Assembly (NCBI RefSeq): GCF_029852145.1
Contig: NC_079969.1
Location: 3,658,001-3,722,000, forward strand
Length of the DNA: 64,000 nucleotides
Direction: 5' to 3'
Origin: Microplitis mediator
Taxonomy: Eukaryota > Arthropoda > Insecta > Hymenoptera > Braconidae
Below are positions 10,561 through 23,000 of the stretch, piece by piece. A program made the translations under genes and the position numbers. The notes beneath the pieces were generated by a model. That model made no database searches. It was given only the letters and a program-made list of their open reading frames with translations, and was not told the origin of the DNA. Every line of letters begins with the position of its first letter. Within the stretch, counting starts at the first letter, position 1.

Positions 10561-11636
10561 TTGGGAGGCCGAGCCTTGGTAGCCCAGTATTGTGCCAAGA
10601 CTGGCCCCGTTGTCAATATTTTTTTTCCTACAAGGGTATGACAAGAATATATATTTTCATATATGATAAAAATATATTTTTTGTATATGATTGACATATA
10701 TATTTTATATATGCTAAACATATACGGACTCGTATATGATGAATATTATATTTTTTAATATAAAAAAAAATATATCAGAAAATATAGTTAAATTGGCCAC
10801 ATATATTTTCTGATATTTATCACATATTTTGACCATATATGTTATTTTCATACGGGTAAGATTTGAAATTCGAATCCACAAATCCGAGCTTTCGAATTTC
10901 GATAAAAATCTATATAACGAGAGTAGAACACGTCTAACTCTTCGCGGTTGAGGTGTGCGATAATTTTTTTTTCCCATAAAAGTCGGTGTCTAAAATGATA
11001 TTGACGTAATATATATCTGCAGATAATTTCTCTCACCTTACATTATAAAGTTTAGACGCTGTAACATGATGGCCATAACATCCTAAATGGCCTGAGGCAA
11101 ATAATCTCGGCCGGATATTGGCCGTCACGAAGTGTTGGCTTAGGTCAAGACACAGTAAAGATCTCAGCAAAGATATTGCAGTCTTTTACATCTAAAGCAG
11201 ACACAAACTTTTTATTTTATCTCTCTCTTACTTTAAAACATCTTCACTTACATGAGCTCCGTAGTATAACAATTTTTTTTTTGTGTTTTTAATGTTCAAG
11301 TATTAAGGTCTTGCTGAGTTATACGTGATCTTACAAGTAAACTGGGCATTAGACTCGTTTATTTCCGGTCTCTTTGGATAATCTGGCATACTTTTGTATT
11401 TTTTCACTTGTCACAAAACCTTTTTTTTTATATTTATAAGAGTTATTATATATTTTTATACGTACCTAAATTTCCAAAAGTACAAAGTATACAAAAAAAA
11501 TTTTTTTGAAATTGACTGAAAGCGGATATTAAAAGAAAGAGAGAAAGATAGGATTCAATAATCGATTCCTGTTAAAATCTTTTGTTTTGTCAAAAATCAA
11601 TTTTCGTAAATTTTCTTAGTTCATTATAGAGTCATT

Positions 11637-11782
11637 CGGGTCAAGTGTGCGCACTTAAGCATTCAAAGTAATGTCAAAATTATATAATAAGAAGTAAAGA
11701 AAAATGAAGTCATGGATTTGATAAAGTATTTGTTTAAGTAATAATTGAATTAGGAAAATTCCAAATGCGCACACTTAACCCG
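11637..11782. mobile_element. Small MITE with CGGGTYAAGTGTGCGCA ends
   Basis: The left end CGGGTCAAGTGTGCGCACTT and the right end AATGCGCACACTTAACCCG are inverted repeats of about 17 bp around an interior of about 110 bp. No target duplication could be assigned. Confidence 0.7.
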
Positions 11783-12371
11783 TATTGCGTAACTGTAATA
11801 GTTTTTAACCCATTTTTTTGGGCATAGCGCTGTAATGCGTTGAATGACAAAAGTGAAAGAAAAACGCAGTAGGTGTAAACAAATGAGACTAGGTTGCAGT
11901 ATCACCAGTAGCTGAATCTGTGAATTGATTGATGAGTGAGAAAAAGATGTAGTTGAGTAGAAAAAGTATTAAAGCTGAAATTCTCGAAGCTTAACCCTGT
12001 AACTTGTCTGAGTTTTCCAACCCTTGTCACTCATATGGTGAGTGCTGCGACTCTGTGAAGCTGAGTGTAGTATTGCCTATAATCTGTGAACACTCAGACT
12101 AAAACTTACTTCCGGTGTAAGTCTAACAGTAGTAACTTGACAATATTGTTATTAGATTTTTTATCACTCATACTGAGTGAAGTTACAATGTCTTTCAACT
12201 CGTTTGCTATAAAAATAATTTGGCAATGGCAGAGCAAATTCAAATTTTCGCGCTTAAAATGCGCAGTATTCTTATTAACAGTTTGTTCAAAAGATTTCGC
12301 TTGTTAATTGAATGAAAAATTATTATACTCGATTCGTTTCGTCGTCGACCTGTGAATGCGATCGGGTTTAA

Positions 12372-12556
12372 AAGTAAATTTGAATTTGAATTTGAATTTG
12401 AATTTGAGTTTGATTTGAATTTGAATTTGAATTTGATTTGAATTTGAATTTGAGTTTGAATTTGATTTAAGTTTGAATTTGAATTTGATTTGAATTTGAA
12501 TTTGATTTGAATTCGAATTTGAATTTGAATTCGATTTGAATTTGAATTTGAATTCG
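12372..12556. repeat. TTTGAA hexanucleotide microsatellite
   Basis: It is built from TTTGAA and TTTGAT units over about 185 bp, with a few GAATTC variants. Confidence 0.93.
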
Positions 12557-13829
12557 ACTCAATTGGCCGGATATGGAATTACTCGTGGCCTTAAAATATA
12601 TATACCTTAAAAAAAGAAATTTATCAAAATCTTCACGGTTTTAACTATAAATTTTTTAAAAAATGGCTGATTACTCAAAAGTTCAATCAGTTTGACAAAG
12701 TTTTCAATTTTCATCATTTCCAGTATTTTTTGACATTTTTCCAATACAGTTCATCAAAATAATGATCAACCAGTAATTAAAAATTTTTTTTAACCAACCA
12801 AAGTAATTATTTATCACTTTGAGTAATATTCAAAAGGCTAAATATCAAATTAGTTAGTAAAAACAGATGATAAGTTATTTAAAACTGTCTCTTTACTTAA
12901 AAAAATTCTACGAAATTCCGTACGATCCCATAAATGGAAACGTCGGCATCTTTTGACTGGCATGTGCCACCGGATGAATTCTAGTTTGGCCACCAACAGC
13001 AACGTCCCGTCTGGCTTCCGGCTTTAGGTACATAGTATGTATGGAAACGCCCCCAGTTTCCTTCCGGTCGTTTATCACCCACTAGAGACAAAAACGGAAG
13101 AGGAAGTATGATAGAAAAATGGAATAATACGTATATACAATATAAATATAATATAAATACACATATATATGTATATTTGATTAAGAAAATATGTACAGAA
13201 GACAAAGACGCAGTGAAAATCGGTTTAAAGTCTTGTAAATAATTCGGATGGGGAATTCGAGTCTTTTGTTCACTAAAATAAAGAAAAAAAAAAAGAAACA
13301 CAAAAATCTTGAGATAATACCAAGGAAATAAACAAGAATAAGAATTAGGTAGACATATACCTCGAAATAACGGAAGTGACGATCAATTTCCCGGATGTGA
13401 GTTGTCATCTTTACAATCTGTGTCTACTAATATATACCGATATTTTTATAGAGTTATATTTATGCTAGCACTGTAACCTCAAGCTAGTTTGAATGGCATA
13501 ACGAATACTACTATACGCACTTCATCATATGCCAGACACTAAATCATGAGGTATTTAGTACACGGATAAATTATTATCGTTTGAAACACTATGGTGTCAT
13601 AGTAAACTCGGGTATCACGACTGTTTGCCCGCGAATATCTAATCCGCGGCTTTATAATAATTTATTTACTTTATTTACTCATTTAATTTTTTCAGTAGCA
13701 TTGCAAGCGTGGGTGTGTTGACATACTATTGTAATTACACACAAACAAAACCTTTGAACAAAAGGGCACATTACGCGGATGAAACATTAGGGAACCGTAA
13801 ACCCAGACAATGTTGCAGATATGTATTTT

Positions 13830-13922
13830 TACCATATCTGCACCGAAAGTTTAAATTTTTCCTGTTTAGAGGGAAAACGGTCGTTCATTTTCTTCATGAG
13901 GAAACTAATGATGAAAATTAGG
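13830..13922. repeat. Fragment of the NRF1-palindrome repeat family
   Basis: AAAGTTTAAATTTTTCCTGT followed by TTAGAGGGAAAACGG matches the stretch that precedes the palindrome in the copy near 57850. The palindrome itself is not present here. Confidence 0.45.
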
Positions 13923-14165
13923 AAATAAACTAAATTTATCTGATTCCAAAATATGTTAGAAAGATATATTTCCTGTTGTATTGGAATATGTTTTATATGA
14001 GAATGTTTGTGTTGTATAGGAAGAAGACTTCTTTATCTTACATAGAATTAACTTTTAATCCCCGGCAGATGTCAGACACTTTTATTTTAATTGCGAATAG
14101 GAGACTGATTAGAAAATTCTATGTAAGTTAAAGTCTCTTGTTTTTATATATATTTAGCAATTTTT

Positions 14166-14280
14166 TTTTGCATCTCAATCGCGAAGCGATGAAATTACAC
14201 CCCAATCGCGAAGCAATAAAATTGCATAACCCAATCGCGAAGCAGTAAAATTGCACAACTCAATCGCGAAGTGACCCAGT
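14166..14280. repeat. CAATCGCGAAGC minisatellite
   Basis: Four imperfect units of about 27-29 bp, each with CTCAATCGCGAAGC or CCCAATCGCGAAGC followed by ATAAAATTGCA-like sequence. The same units occur in opposite orientation at 24170-24250. Confidence 0.85.
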
Positions 14281-15219
14281 ATCTGATAGAAAATTTAATG
14301 TCTCCATGACTACGCGGTCAAAGGTATGGGGTTCAAAAATAGGAGTCAAAGGTCCAAAAATTAAATTTTTTCACATTTTTAAAATTTTCATCGGGATTTT
14401 AATGTATTTATACTTTTCCTCAAAGTTTGAGTAAAAAAATAAAATTAGCATTAGTCAGTGTTCAATATCCATTAAGATTATATATTTTTCGACCGAAATT
14501 ATAATAAAGTTTATACTTATATTCTTCTTGTGTATAATTATGATAAATTCTGCGTGAGGTCTGATAGAACATCATAATAAAATACTAAAACATTTAAAAC
14601 CATTAAGATATGAAGATATTCCATTTTAAAAAATGTTAAAATGATTTTAGTTTTTTTTTTTACAATATATACATATATATTAATTCACTTAAAATTAGCT
14701 TTAAATTTTTTCATTGATAATCAAAAATAAAAACACGAAGAAATTTCTATGGCATCATGAAATTTTCGATGTGTTTTTTTATAAATAAAATAAAATTTGA
14801 GTAAAAGTGAATCGCACGGTATAAAATTTGAAATAATATTTAAATATGAACAGTAATATTTAATATTTTTTGAAATTTACTAAATGAATGAAAGAAAAAT
14901 ATAAGATATATCTATAAAAATAAACGATATTGAGAAATAGCAGCTGCGCAAACGTAAATGAATTATAGATAGGCGTTGACAACGTATAGTTGAAAGGCCA
15001 ATTGATCCTCAATGAAGTTTATTCATAAGGATAAAGTAAAAGAGGATGTAGTAAAATACGTAGCAACTTCAAACCAATGGTTATAATATTTTTTTCTCAT
15101 AAATATAAGAAAAAATCGCGTGGAAGTCTATAATTTTACAGGTAATTTTTTTTCAAAATTTTTTTCGTAAGAAACCGGGTTGAAAAATTTGATCTGTTTT
15201 AAATAAAATATAAATTTTG

Positions 15220-16025
15220 TCATTTCTAGGACCAGGATTTTTGCTTGCATTTCAAAATAACAATTAATAATTAATGGTGTCATATTTTGGAATTACAGTG
15301 GAAATATTGGCCGTATAAAAAAATTTTTTAAATAAAAGTTGTAGGAAATTTTATTTTCCAGAGAAAATGTCTCGTATGATTTTTTTATACGACCAATATT
15401 TTCACCGTAATTTCAAAATTAAGGTTTTCATAATTAACAAAAATTTGAATCACTCATTATGAATCTCAATTTTGGAATTACGGTGAAAATACTGGTCATA
15501 CAAAAAAATTTTTCAAAGAAAAGTTGTAGGAAATTTTATTTTCTAGAGAAAATGTCTCTTATGATTTTTTTATATGACCATTATTTTCACCGTAATTTCA
15601 AAATTAAGGTTTTTATAATTAACAAAAATTTGAATCACTCATTATGAATCTCAATTTTAAAATTACGGTGGAAATATTGGCCGTAGAAGAAAATTTTTCA
15701 AATAAAAGTTGTAGAAAATTTTATTTTCTAGAGAAAATGTCTCGTATGATTTTTTTATACGACCAATATTTTCACCGTAATTTCAAAATTAAGATTTTCA
15801 TGATTCACAAAAATTTGAATAATTCATTATGAATCTCAATTTTGGAATTACAGTGGAAATATTGGTCGTATAAAAAAATCATAAGAGACATTTTCTCTAG
15901 AAAATAAAATTTCCCACAACTTTTGTTTGAAAAGTTTTTTTATAAGACCAATATTTTCGCCGTAATATTAAATATTTGAATCATTTATTTCAAAATTAAG
16001 GCAAAAATCTTGTCCCTAGTCATTT
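15220..16025. mobile_element. Palindrome-tandem element with 6-bp target duplication, copy 1
   Basis: TCATTT lies at both borders (15220-15225 and 16020-16025). The ends are CTAGGACCAGGATTTTTGC and GCAAAAATCTTGTCCCTAG, inverted. The interior is four successive units in which AATTACGGTGGAAATATTGG is followed by TTTTCTAGAGAAAATGTCTC and then CCAATATTTTCACCGTAATT, so every unit is itself a palindrome of about 170-190 bp. Six-base duplications are typical of Maverick/Polinton and a few other DNA elements. Nothing of the coding part of such an element is present. Confidence 0.9.
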
Positions 16026-17119
16026 CTATTCGTCTTTAATTGACATGTGAAATTTAATCAAATTTTGCCGACACTATTCCTCATTTTGACTATTTTCCGA
16101 CTTGTGTTCAAAATTTTTAGTCTGGTTTTGGTCACCTCTAGACCAAAATCAAATTTTTACTGCCTATTATTTCTATTAGTCTGTTTTTAGATCAAAAACA
16201 GCTTAAAATTTTAATAAAAAATTTAAAGAGAGACTAATTAGTTCAAATACAAAGAGCTTGGCTACAATGAGATCAAATTTTTGACCCGGGAACAATTTTC
16301 AAAATCTTAGTCTACTATATTTCAATTCTTTTTGACTTATCTCGTAGTGTAAGAGTTTAAGAATTTTATATCTAAATGAATAAAATTATTGTATTTGATT
16401 ATTATAACAGCACACGCACGATGTGTGTAAAAAATCGCTAGTATGTTAAAAAAGTAAAATAAATAAATAAACAAAATGAGTAAAAAAATAAGATACGAAG
16501 AGAAAAATTTCGTAGTCACTGAGGGCGGGTTAGTGAGTTTGACATAAACCGCTTTAAGCAGACGCCGTCCGAGACGGGAACCGGAAGTCTATTTTCGTAG
16601 CGGTTACCAATTTAGAATCCTTTATAGTTTATACCGCCTGTGGCACGAATACACAAGTTGAGAAGCAACAGAAGAAGAAGAAGAAGAAGATATAAGAGAT
16701 GATGAAAAAAAAAAGAATTATAAGTCACGCAAAAAGTTAAGTCGTCAGTTTTTATCTATTGCGTATACATTTTGCAATATATATATATGTATATATATGT
16801 CATGCGGTTAAATGTGACACTTAATGCTATACAGCTCAGAAAAAAATGTATTCACGTCCAAGCTCTGATACTTCATATTATTATAAAGAATAAACAACAT
16901 TAGTTTTATTTATTGTGTTGATGTTGTGATTAAATCAAGTAGACAATCATAGCAGACAGTGGGCGCCATTTTTGCTTTGGCTCAAAAACTTAGTGCCCGA
17001 AAGCTCGGAAAAGAGTTTATCAGTCACGAAAGGGACGAAGGGATGTCTAGTTCACAACTTGAAAGTGATATTAATCGAGATGACCCTAGTGGTCTATTGA
17101 CCAGTACAGGGTTGGCGCC

Positions 17120-18019
17120 ATGGGCAGGGTGGCCACGAACCGGGAAAACCGGGAATTATCAGGGAATTTAATGCAACCGGGAAATGTCGGGGAATTTCGA
17201 AAAGTATCTGGGAATTAAATTGTAACAGTTTAAAATTTAAAAAATTTTAAATTATACACTAGTTATAAAAATTAAGGGATGTCAAAAAAATTTCAAATTT
17301 TAAAGTGATTTTCAACAGGTTGTAACTCGAAGGAAAATGGTCATACGACAAAAACAAAAAAGGCAAATTGTAGCTTCAAGTGTCTAGTTTTCTGATCTGG
17401 TCTTTAAATTTTCTATTATGTGCAGTTCCGGAGTAATTCTAAGAAAACTATCGAAAAAGAAATTTACCAAATTTTTGGTCGTCTTAAAAACGGTCTTCGA
17501 GCTTCAATAAATTTTTTTCGATAATTATGATTGATTTTTGATTGCTCCGGAACCGTGCATAATAAAAAAATTTAAAGACCCAGCTCAGAAAACTAGACAC
17601 TTGAAGCTACAGTTTGACTTTTTGTTTTTATTGTACGACCATTTTCCTTCGAGTTACAAACTGTTGAAAATTAATAAAAAATTTGAAATTTTTTTAATAT
17701 CCCTTAATTTTTGTAACCAGTGTATTTTTAATTTATTTAAATCATAAACTTTCTTATTAAATATTTAAACTTATACATTTTTAACATCGAATAATCAAAA
17801 GTAGGCAACATTAATTTATTTTATTGCCATTTTTTCTGGTTTCTCGCATGATTTAATTATCAAATTTAATTATTAAAAATGAAAATATAATAAAAACTTT
17901 GAATATCTAAATGATACGAATAAAATTTCTAAATCAGGGAAAAATGTGAAAAACTTTACTGGAAAACCGGAAAATATCAGGGAATTTTGAAATCATTTCT
18001 TTGTGGCCACCCTGATGGG
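17120..18019. mobile_element. CAGGGTGGCCAC-ended hAT-like element
   Basis: The ends CAGGGTGGCCACGAACCGGG and TTGTGGCCACCCTG are inverted, and ATGGG flanks both (17120-17124 and 18015-18019). Subterminal AAACCGGGAATTATCAGGG and ACCGGAAAATATCAGGG blocks also correspond. CAGGG termini are typical of hAT elements, while a 5-bp duplication is shorter than their usual 8 bp, so the family call is tentative. A second element sits inside it. Confidence 0.87.
17255..17724. mobile_element. Tc1/mariner-like MITE nested in the CAGGG element
   Basis: It is bounded by TA on each side, with ends CACTAGTTATAAAAATTAAG and CTTAATTTTTGTAACCAGTG. The inverted arms are long (about 180 bp each; for example AAGTGTCTAGTTTTCTGA pairs with TCAGAAAACTAGACACTTG). 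The spacer is under 100 bp, so almost all of it is arm and there is no room for a transposase. Confidence 0.88.
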
Positions 18020-19650
18020 TCTTCCTAAGTTCACTTTGTCCAGAGTCCCTTCATTTCCTGAGATGAGACAAGTTTAGGTCATTGGGCCCACAAAGGTCGG
18101 ACATGGTTGTGGTTAGACATCACATGTCAATGGGGTTCTTTGATTTCTCCGCTTGAGATCCACTATGGTGTCACTTGATTATGGTCTTCGATAAGGGTGG
18201 GGGTAGATAGGGACGCTGATGTATCCCAAAAGGGTAGGAAGCGACCCCCGTTCAAAAATTTGAAGTAATTGGTCACCAGTTGGCTCCATTAGATTAAGAG
18301 GGAAAAGGGTCTGAAATACAAAAAGAAGAATATTTTTGTGAATTTTTTTTTTTTCAGAGTATTCTTTATTAAAATTCTCAAAATTTGTGACCTTATTAAG
18401 CATCATTCCAAGAAAATTCTGTGAAATTTTCATAAAAAAATATTGAAAAATAAGCCAGTGGTAGTGGGGAGAGACGAGTCATTTTTAAAAAAATTCTCCA
18501 TGCGGTAGTCAGGTAACTCATGGCTGCCTCATCTGAAATCAAAAAACCAAAAAGATTTCTTTAGTACACAAGTTTATCTTGAATTTGAACGAAGGAATAA
18601 ACAAAATATTCATTTTTGAATTTTTGGTAAAAACGCCATCAAGAAACTCTGATTCGAACCAAAAATTCCTTTTGTCCTGGGGACAAATAAAAATTTTTTG
18701 TGCCAAGATTTGTTTTTTTTTTTTTTTTGAATACATTATCAAATTATATATGGGTAAGTTAAGTACCATGCCACCTAGGTTTACTTGCAATGGGATCTTG
18801 GACTACAAATCTAACATGGGATTTCAACCAGAAACCCACACTTATGCTTTTACAAACCCACGATTTTACTTTTACAGACATACGTGGGTTATCCTCATCT
18901 TCTCTTCATCCTCATCGTCCCTATTATTTTTCTCACTCTTTTATTATCCTCATTACTATCATCATCATGTGTGTGACAACACAGACTCATATCCGGAAAT
19001 CATGACACCTGACAACCGATTCAATGTATGGACATATATGTCCATAATTATAAAACTCGAAACTCTTATAATAAAATAACGGAAAATTATATTCTTTGTA
19101 TATATTTATTTATGTACTACTGGTATATGTTACGCGCGTATCGTTTTTCTTATATTTATTCAAATGGATGTTACTGTATACATTTATATGTCATATTTTA
19201 CCAATCAGGTGTTTGGAAAAGAGGCTTCATTCGTTTCTCATTTATTTTTTATTACTGAAATATTACGTCGTATCGGGCAGCCCAAACGTGTACATTAGTA
19301 CGCTATTATTATTTTTACCTTTATATATTTATATATATTTATATTCGTTTGTGTCACCATAAATGGATTCTCATTAAAACAAATTGCCATCTAGTGTCTG
19401 TTTGTAACGCCTACTAAAAATCCTTACACTCAAAGCTGTTAAAATATACATAATTTCAAATAGTGATGTTTTTTTTTTCTTTTTTCTTTAAAGTAGTTAT
19501 TCAAATTCGTATTGAATAAAAATATCCTATTAGCAGGGGGTCATTTGTTAACTATTTATTTATGGTAATTTTTCATTTTTTTTTAAATAATTCATTTTCA
19601 GTAGTTATTTTTTGTATAACTGATTAGAAAAATTATTTTTAATTATTTAG

Positions 19651-20548
19651 TACACAGAAAAAAATTTTTCATTATGAAATGAAAACAAAAATTTTCTTAG
19701 GATTAGAAAAACTTATTATTATGACTTAAAAAAATTTTTTCTCGCATCGAGAAGTTTTGTCTTCTCTCAAAAAATTTGTTCTCTCTTCAAAACATTTTTT
19801 CTTGGCTCAAAAAAATTTGTTCTTCCTTCAAGAAATTTTTTCGTAGCTCAGAAAAATTTTCCTTCCATCAAGAATTTTTTTTTGGCTCAGAAAAATTTGT
19901 TCTCCGTTCAAGAAATTATTTCTTGGCTCAGAAAAGTTTTTTATCACTTCAAAAAATTTTTTCTTGGCTCAAGAAATTTTTTTCTCCCTTCAAGAAATTT
20001 TGTCTTGGCTCAAAAAATTTGTTCTTCCTTCAATAAATTATTTCTTTGTTCAAAAAGTTTTTTATCACTTCAAGAAATTATTCCTTGACTCAAAAAAATT
20101 TTTTCTCGCTTCAAAAAGTTTTGTCTTGGCTCAAAAAAAATTTTTCTTCCTTCAAGAAATAATTTCTTGGCTCAAAAAATTTTTTCTTCCTTCAAAAAAA
20201 TTATTTCTTGGCTCAGAAAAATTTGTTCTTCCTTCAAAAAATTATTTCTTGTCTCAGAAAAGTTCTTTATCGCTTCAAGAAGTTATTTCTCGACTCAAAA
20301 AAAATTTGTTCTTCCTTCAAGAAATTTTTTCTTGGCTCAGAAAAATTTTTTATCACTTCAAGAAATTATTTCTTGACTCAAGAAAATTTTTTCTTGCTTC
20401 AAAAAATTTTTTCTTTACTCAAAAAAGTTTGTTCTTCCTTCAAGAAATTATTTCTTAACTCAAAAAAAATTTTTTCTCGCTTCAAGAATTTTTTTCTTGA
20501 CTCAAGAAAATTTTTTTTCGTTTCAAAAAAATCATTTTTTCTGTGTAT
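19651..20548. mobile_element. ACACAGAAAAAA-ended element with expanded minisatellite
   Basis: The outer ends TACACAGAAAAAAATTTTTC and ATTTTTTCTGTGTA are inverted, with TAG on both sides. About 19735-20530 is filled by units of some 40 bp of the type TTCTTGGCTCAGAAAAATTT followed by GTTCTTCCTTCAAGAAATT. The same ends surround short versions at 46064-46264 and about 52943-53020. Serine-, phenylalanine- and lysine-rich open frames here come from the repeat. Confidence 0.85.
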
Positions 20549-21324
20549 AGATTTCATGGATTAAAATTCAATAAAATTTTGATTGTTTGTAAAAAATGAT
20601 AGTATTGATATGCACTTATTATTACTAATGAACATAAATGCAAGATATACTAGAGGTACATCTTACTAATGTAAGTTCAAGTTGAGTTGGTATCTGCGTA
20701 TGTTTAACTACGAAGATGTGGAATTTGCAATGTAAGACCGATTGTAAGAGACGTAACAGACTTTCAAGGCGTGTCTGGAGTTGAGAAAAGCTGGTTTAAC
20801 CCACGCGAGAATCAAGAAATCTTTACTGCATGTCAGAATTTATTCCAATTTTATTTATTTATTTTTTTTTTTTCAAACTATTTTATGTTTTATCTCAAAA
20901 ATTTTTCATTTAAAGACACTCTTCCGGTCTTTAAAAAAGGTGTAATTAAAAAACTATTTTTTACGCCCATTATTGTCATTTTATGACAGACTTCAAAATA
21001 ATTTCTCTGTATAGATTTTTTTTTCCAACTTTTTGGGCTGATACTTAAAAATCATTTAAGATCACAAAATAGTATGACTCGAATGCCCTCTTTAGGATTT
21101 TATGTCAACGTTCTGATAAAATTACTAAAGTTACTAAAAAAAAAAAAAAAAAAAACCCATTAAATTTATTAACTTTTTAAATCAATAAAATTGAAACAAT
21201 TAAGACTTAAATAAAAGCTTGGAATTTCTGAAATACCTATAAAAAAAATGATGCACTTTATCGGGTTTTTAAAAGTCATAAATTAATTGCAATTAATTTC
21301 TATTAATAATAAGTAATTTTATTC

Positions 21325-22150
21325 TTTCTAAATATGAATTAGTGATTTTTCACTAATTTAAAGTGAATATTCACTAATTGTCAATGCTACAATCGTACCA
21401 CGCAGAATTAGTAAATATTCACTAAATGAATATGTGAATATTAGAATTCACTGATTTGATAAGTGAATATGAGAATCCACTAAATTGAAAAGTGAATATG
21501 GGAATCCACTGATTTCATCGGTGAAAAAAAATATTATATTGCGAAAAAAAATATAAGACATTTGTAATTAGATCCGAAATGTGATTAATGTATTAGAATC
21601 ATTACTTAGAAGAAGTATACATGATTTTGATTGATGAAAAAATCCCGGTGACTGCTGGGCTCGAACCTGCATCCTTCCGATTCAAAGTCTTTGATGCTAT
21701 GCACTGCGCTGACCTACGCATGTGATCGCGTGAGTGTAAATAGTATATTCGTTATGATACCAAACAATAACTGATGAAGAAATAAAAAATCCGTGATGTT
21801 ATGATTGACGTACTCTTCATATAAATATATTATTGTTCTGTACTTCTATTTTTTTTTATTTTGAAAGTTTTTTATTAAAATTTTTAAAAATAGCACCATA
21901 ATTATAAATTATATTTATATCTAGTAAAATATTTAATTATTTGCTAGTTAAAGTTACTAGTGAAATTGTGAAATTCATAAATTAAGAAGTGAATAACAGT
22001 TTCACTTGTAGAAATTGCGAAAATATCGCTAGTTCAGTAGTGAAAATCACTAATTTGCTAGTGAAAATTATAGTACTAAATTTATTAGTGAGAATTTACT
22101 AATTTGTTATTTAAATACACTGATTATGAAGTGAATACTGCTTCAACTTT
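21325..22150. repeat. Degenerate CACTAATTT / AAGTGAAT repeat region
   Basis: Many copies of TTCACTAATT, AAGTGAATATTC and GAATCCACTGATTT occur on both sides of a central tRNA-like stretch. The right half repeats the theme with AGTGAAAATCACTAATTTGC. The whole looks like an old element built from short inverted motifs. Confidence 0.6.
21648..21730 (-). repeat. tRNA-like sequence (possible SINE head)
   Basis: The minus strand gives GTAGGTCAGCGCAGTGCATA (A-box-like), then AAAGACTTTGAATCGGAAGG (anticodon-arm-like), then GCAGGTTCGAGCCC (B-box-like), at tRNA spacing. A closed acceptor stem is not apparent. It could be a degraded tRNA gene or a tRNA-derived SINE. Confidence 0.55.
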
Positions 22151-23000
22151 ATATTAAATGAAGACATCGCAATAATTTTTTTTTAAATAAGGGCCAAATG
22201 TCTAAGAAATAAAACTTAGAAAACTAAATTGAAATCTATACAGTAGTTTTTTTGTGATGCGCGCACAACTGCAGACCTCTGTCATTTTATTTGTATAGAT
22301 TTTCGAACTGTTTCTTCTTCTATTGACTGAAAATTGTACTAAAATTTGTAAATGTCTAGGGCAAAAAGATCAATCAACTTCCAATTATGGACTCAATTCA
22401 AATGATTTTGAAATTTTATTATTTTAGCTGATAAATTTTAAGTTTATTTGGGAAATTTGAACCCGAGGATTCGAAAAAAGAGACTGTCGGTACCGAAAAA
22501 CGGTAAATTAAATTAATAAAAAATTGATCTTGAGAAGTGATATTTTTTTGATCGATTTTATAGTCAGTAGTTGTGAATGAAAATTTCTTGTAGCTTCTAC
22601 TCGCTTCAATGGAGTAAAAAATATTATAAAACCGGTTGACCCAGGAAGCCAGTTCTAGAACTTCCCACTATCTAAGAGCTCGAGGACCTAATTAAAAATA
22701 TGTTTTTGATTTGAGACGATAAAAAAATTTTATTTCGTGAAATTATATCTTTTCAATAGATAACTAGTAAATTATAAAGTCGATTAACTTAAAAATTGAC
22801 TAATAAAATAAAATGGCAGCAAAATTTTTTCATGAATTGCAAGTTTTAAATTTTTATTAATTATAATTGAATCAAAAAGATTCGGATAGAGATTTTCAAA
22901 AGACCTAGTACATGATAATAATAATAAGTACTCGATCTCTCTATGTATTTGTATATCAATATTTAGTCAAATTAAGAAATATATGAGTGATCAGGCACTA

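Larger units (their letters stand above)
9786..10636. mobile_element. Nested TA-flanked element with CCCTT ends
   Basis: This 851-bp block interrupts copy A and is missing from copy B, where the sequence reads GTTTTCGTATATGACAAG without a break. The block starts CCCTTAGAGGAAA and ends TTTTTTTCCTACAAGGG, which are imperfect inverted repeats. TA lies on each side (9784-9785 and 10637-10638), as in Tc1/mariner-type insertions. Inside are HindIII-like CCAAGCTTGG stretches, a tRNA-like box and a 51-bp minisatellite. No transposase frame is visible. Confidence 0.87.
9183..10856. mobile_element. CCCGTATGAAAA-ended AT-rich element, copy A, interrupted
   Basis: The ends are CCCGTATGAAAAAACAATAT and TTATTTTCATACGGG. 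The sequence matches 23001-23797 nearly throughout, except that 9786-10636 is an extra block absent from that copy. The element is made of TATATG-type repeats and can pair extensively with itself. A further homologous stretch of about 80 bp to the right (GATTTGAAATTCGAATCCAC) is also shared with copy B. Confidence 0.85.

Noticed and set aside
10199..10721. Overlapping long open frames on both strands with 17-residue repeats (for example LANQGLSLEYWLNL)
   Set aside because: They follow from a 51-bp minisatellite whose period is a multiple of three, which keeps frames open on both strands. There is no independent coding evidence.
18579..19079. Plus-strand frame of 166 codons
   Set aside because: It contains T homopolymer and CATCAT-type stretches and no recognisable motif, and lies deep in the eIF5B intron.
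19776..20564. Several overlapping frames rich in Phe, Lys and Ser
   Set aside because: All are readings of the CTTGGCTCAAGAAAT minisatellite in different frames.
21648..21730. A functional tRNA gene on the minus strand
   Set aside because: A- and B-box words are present, but the T stem is imperfect and no acceptor stem closes. A SINE head or pseudogene is more likely.
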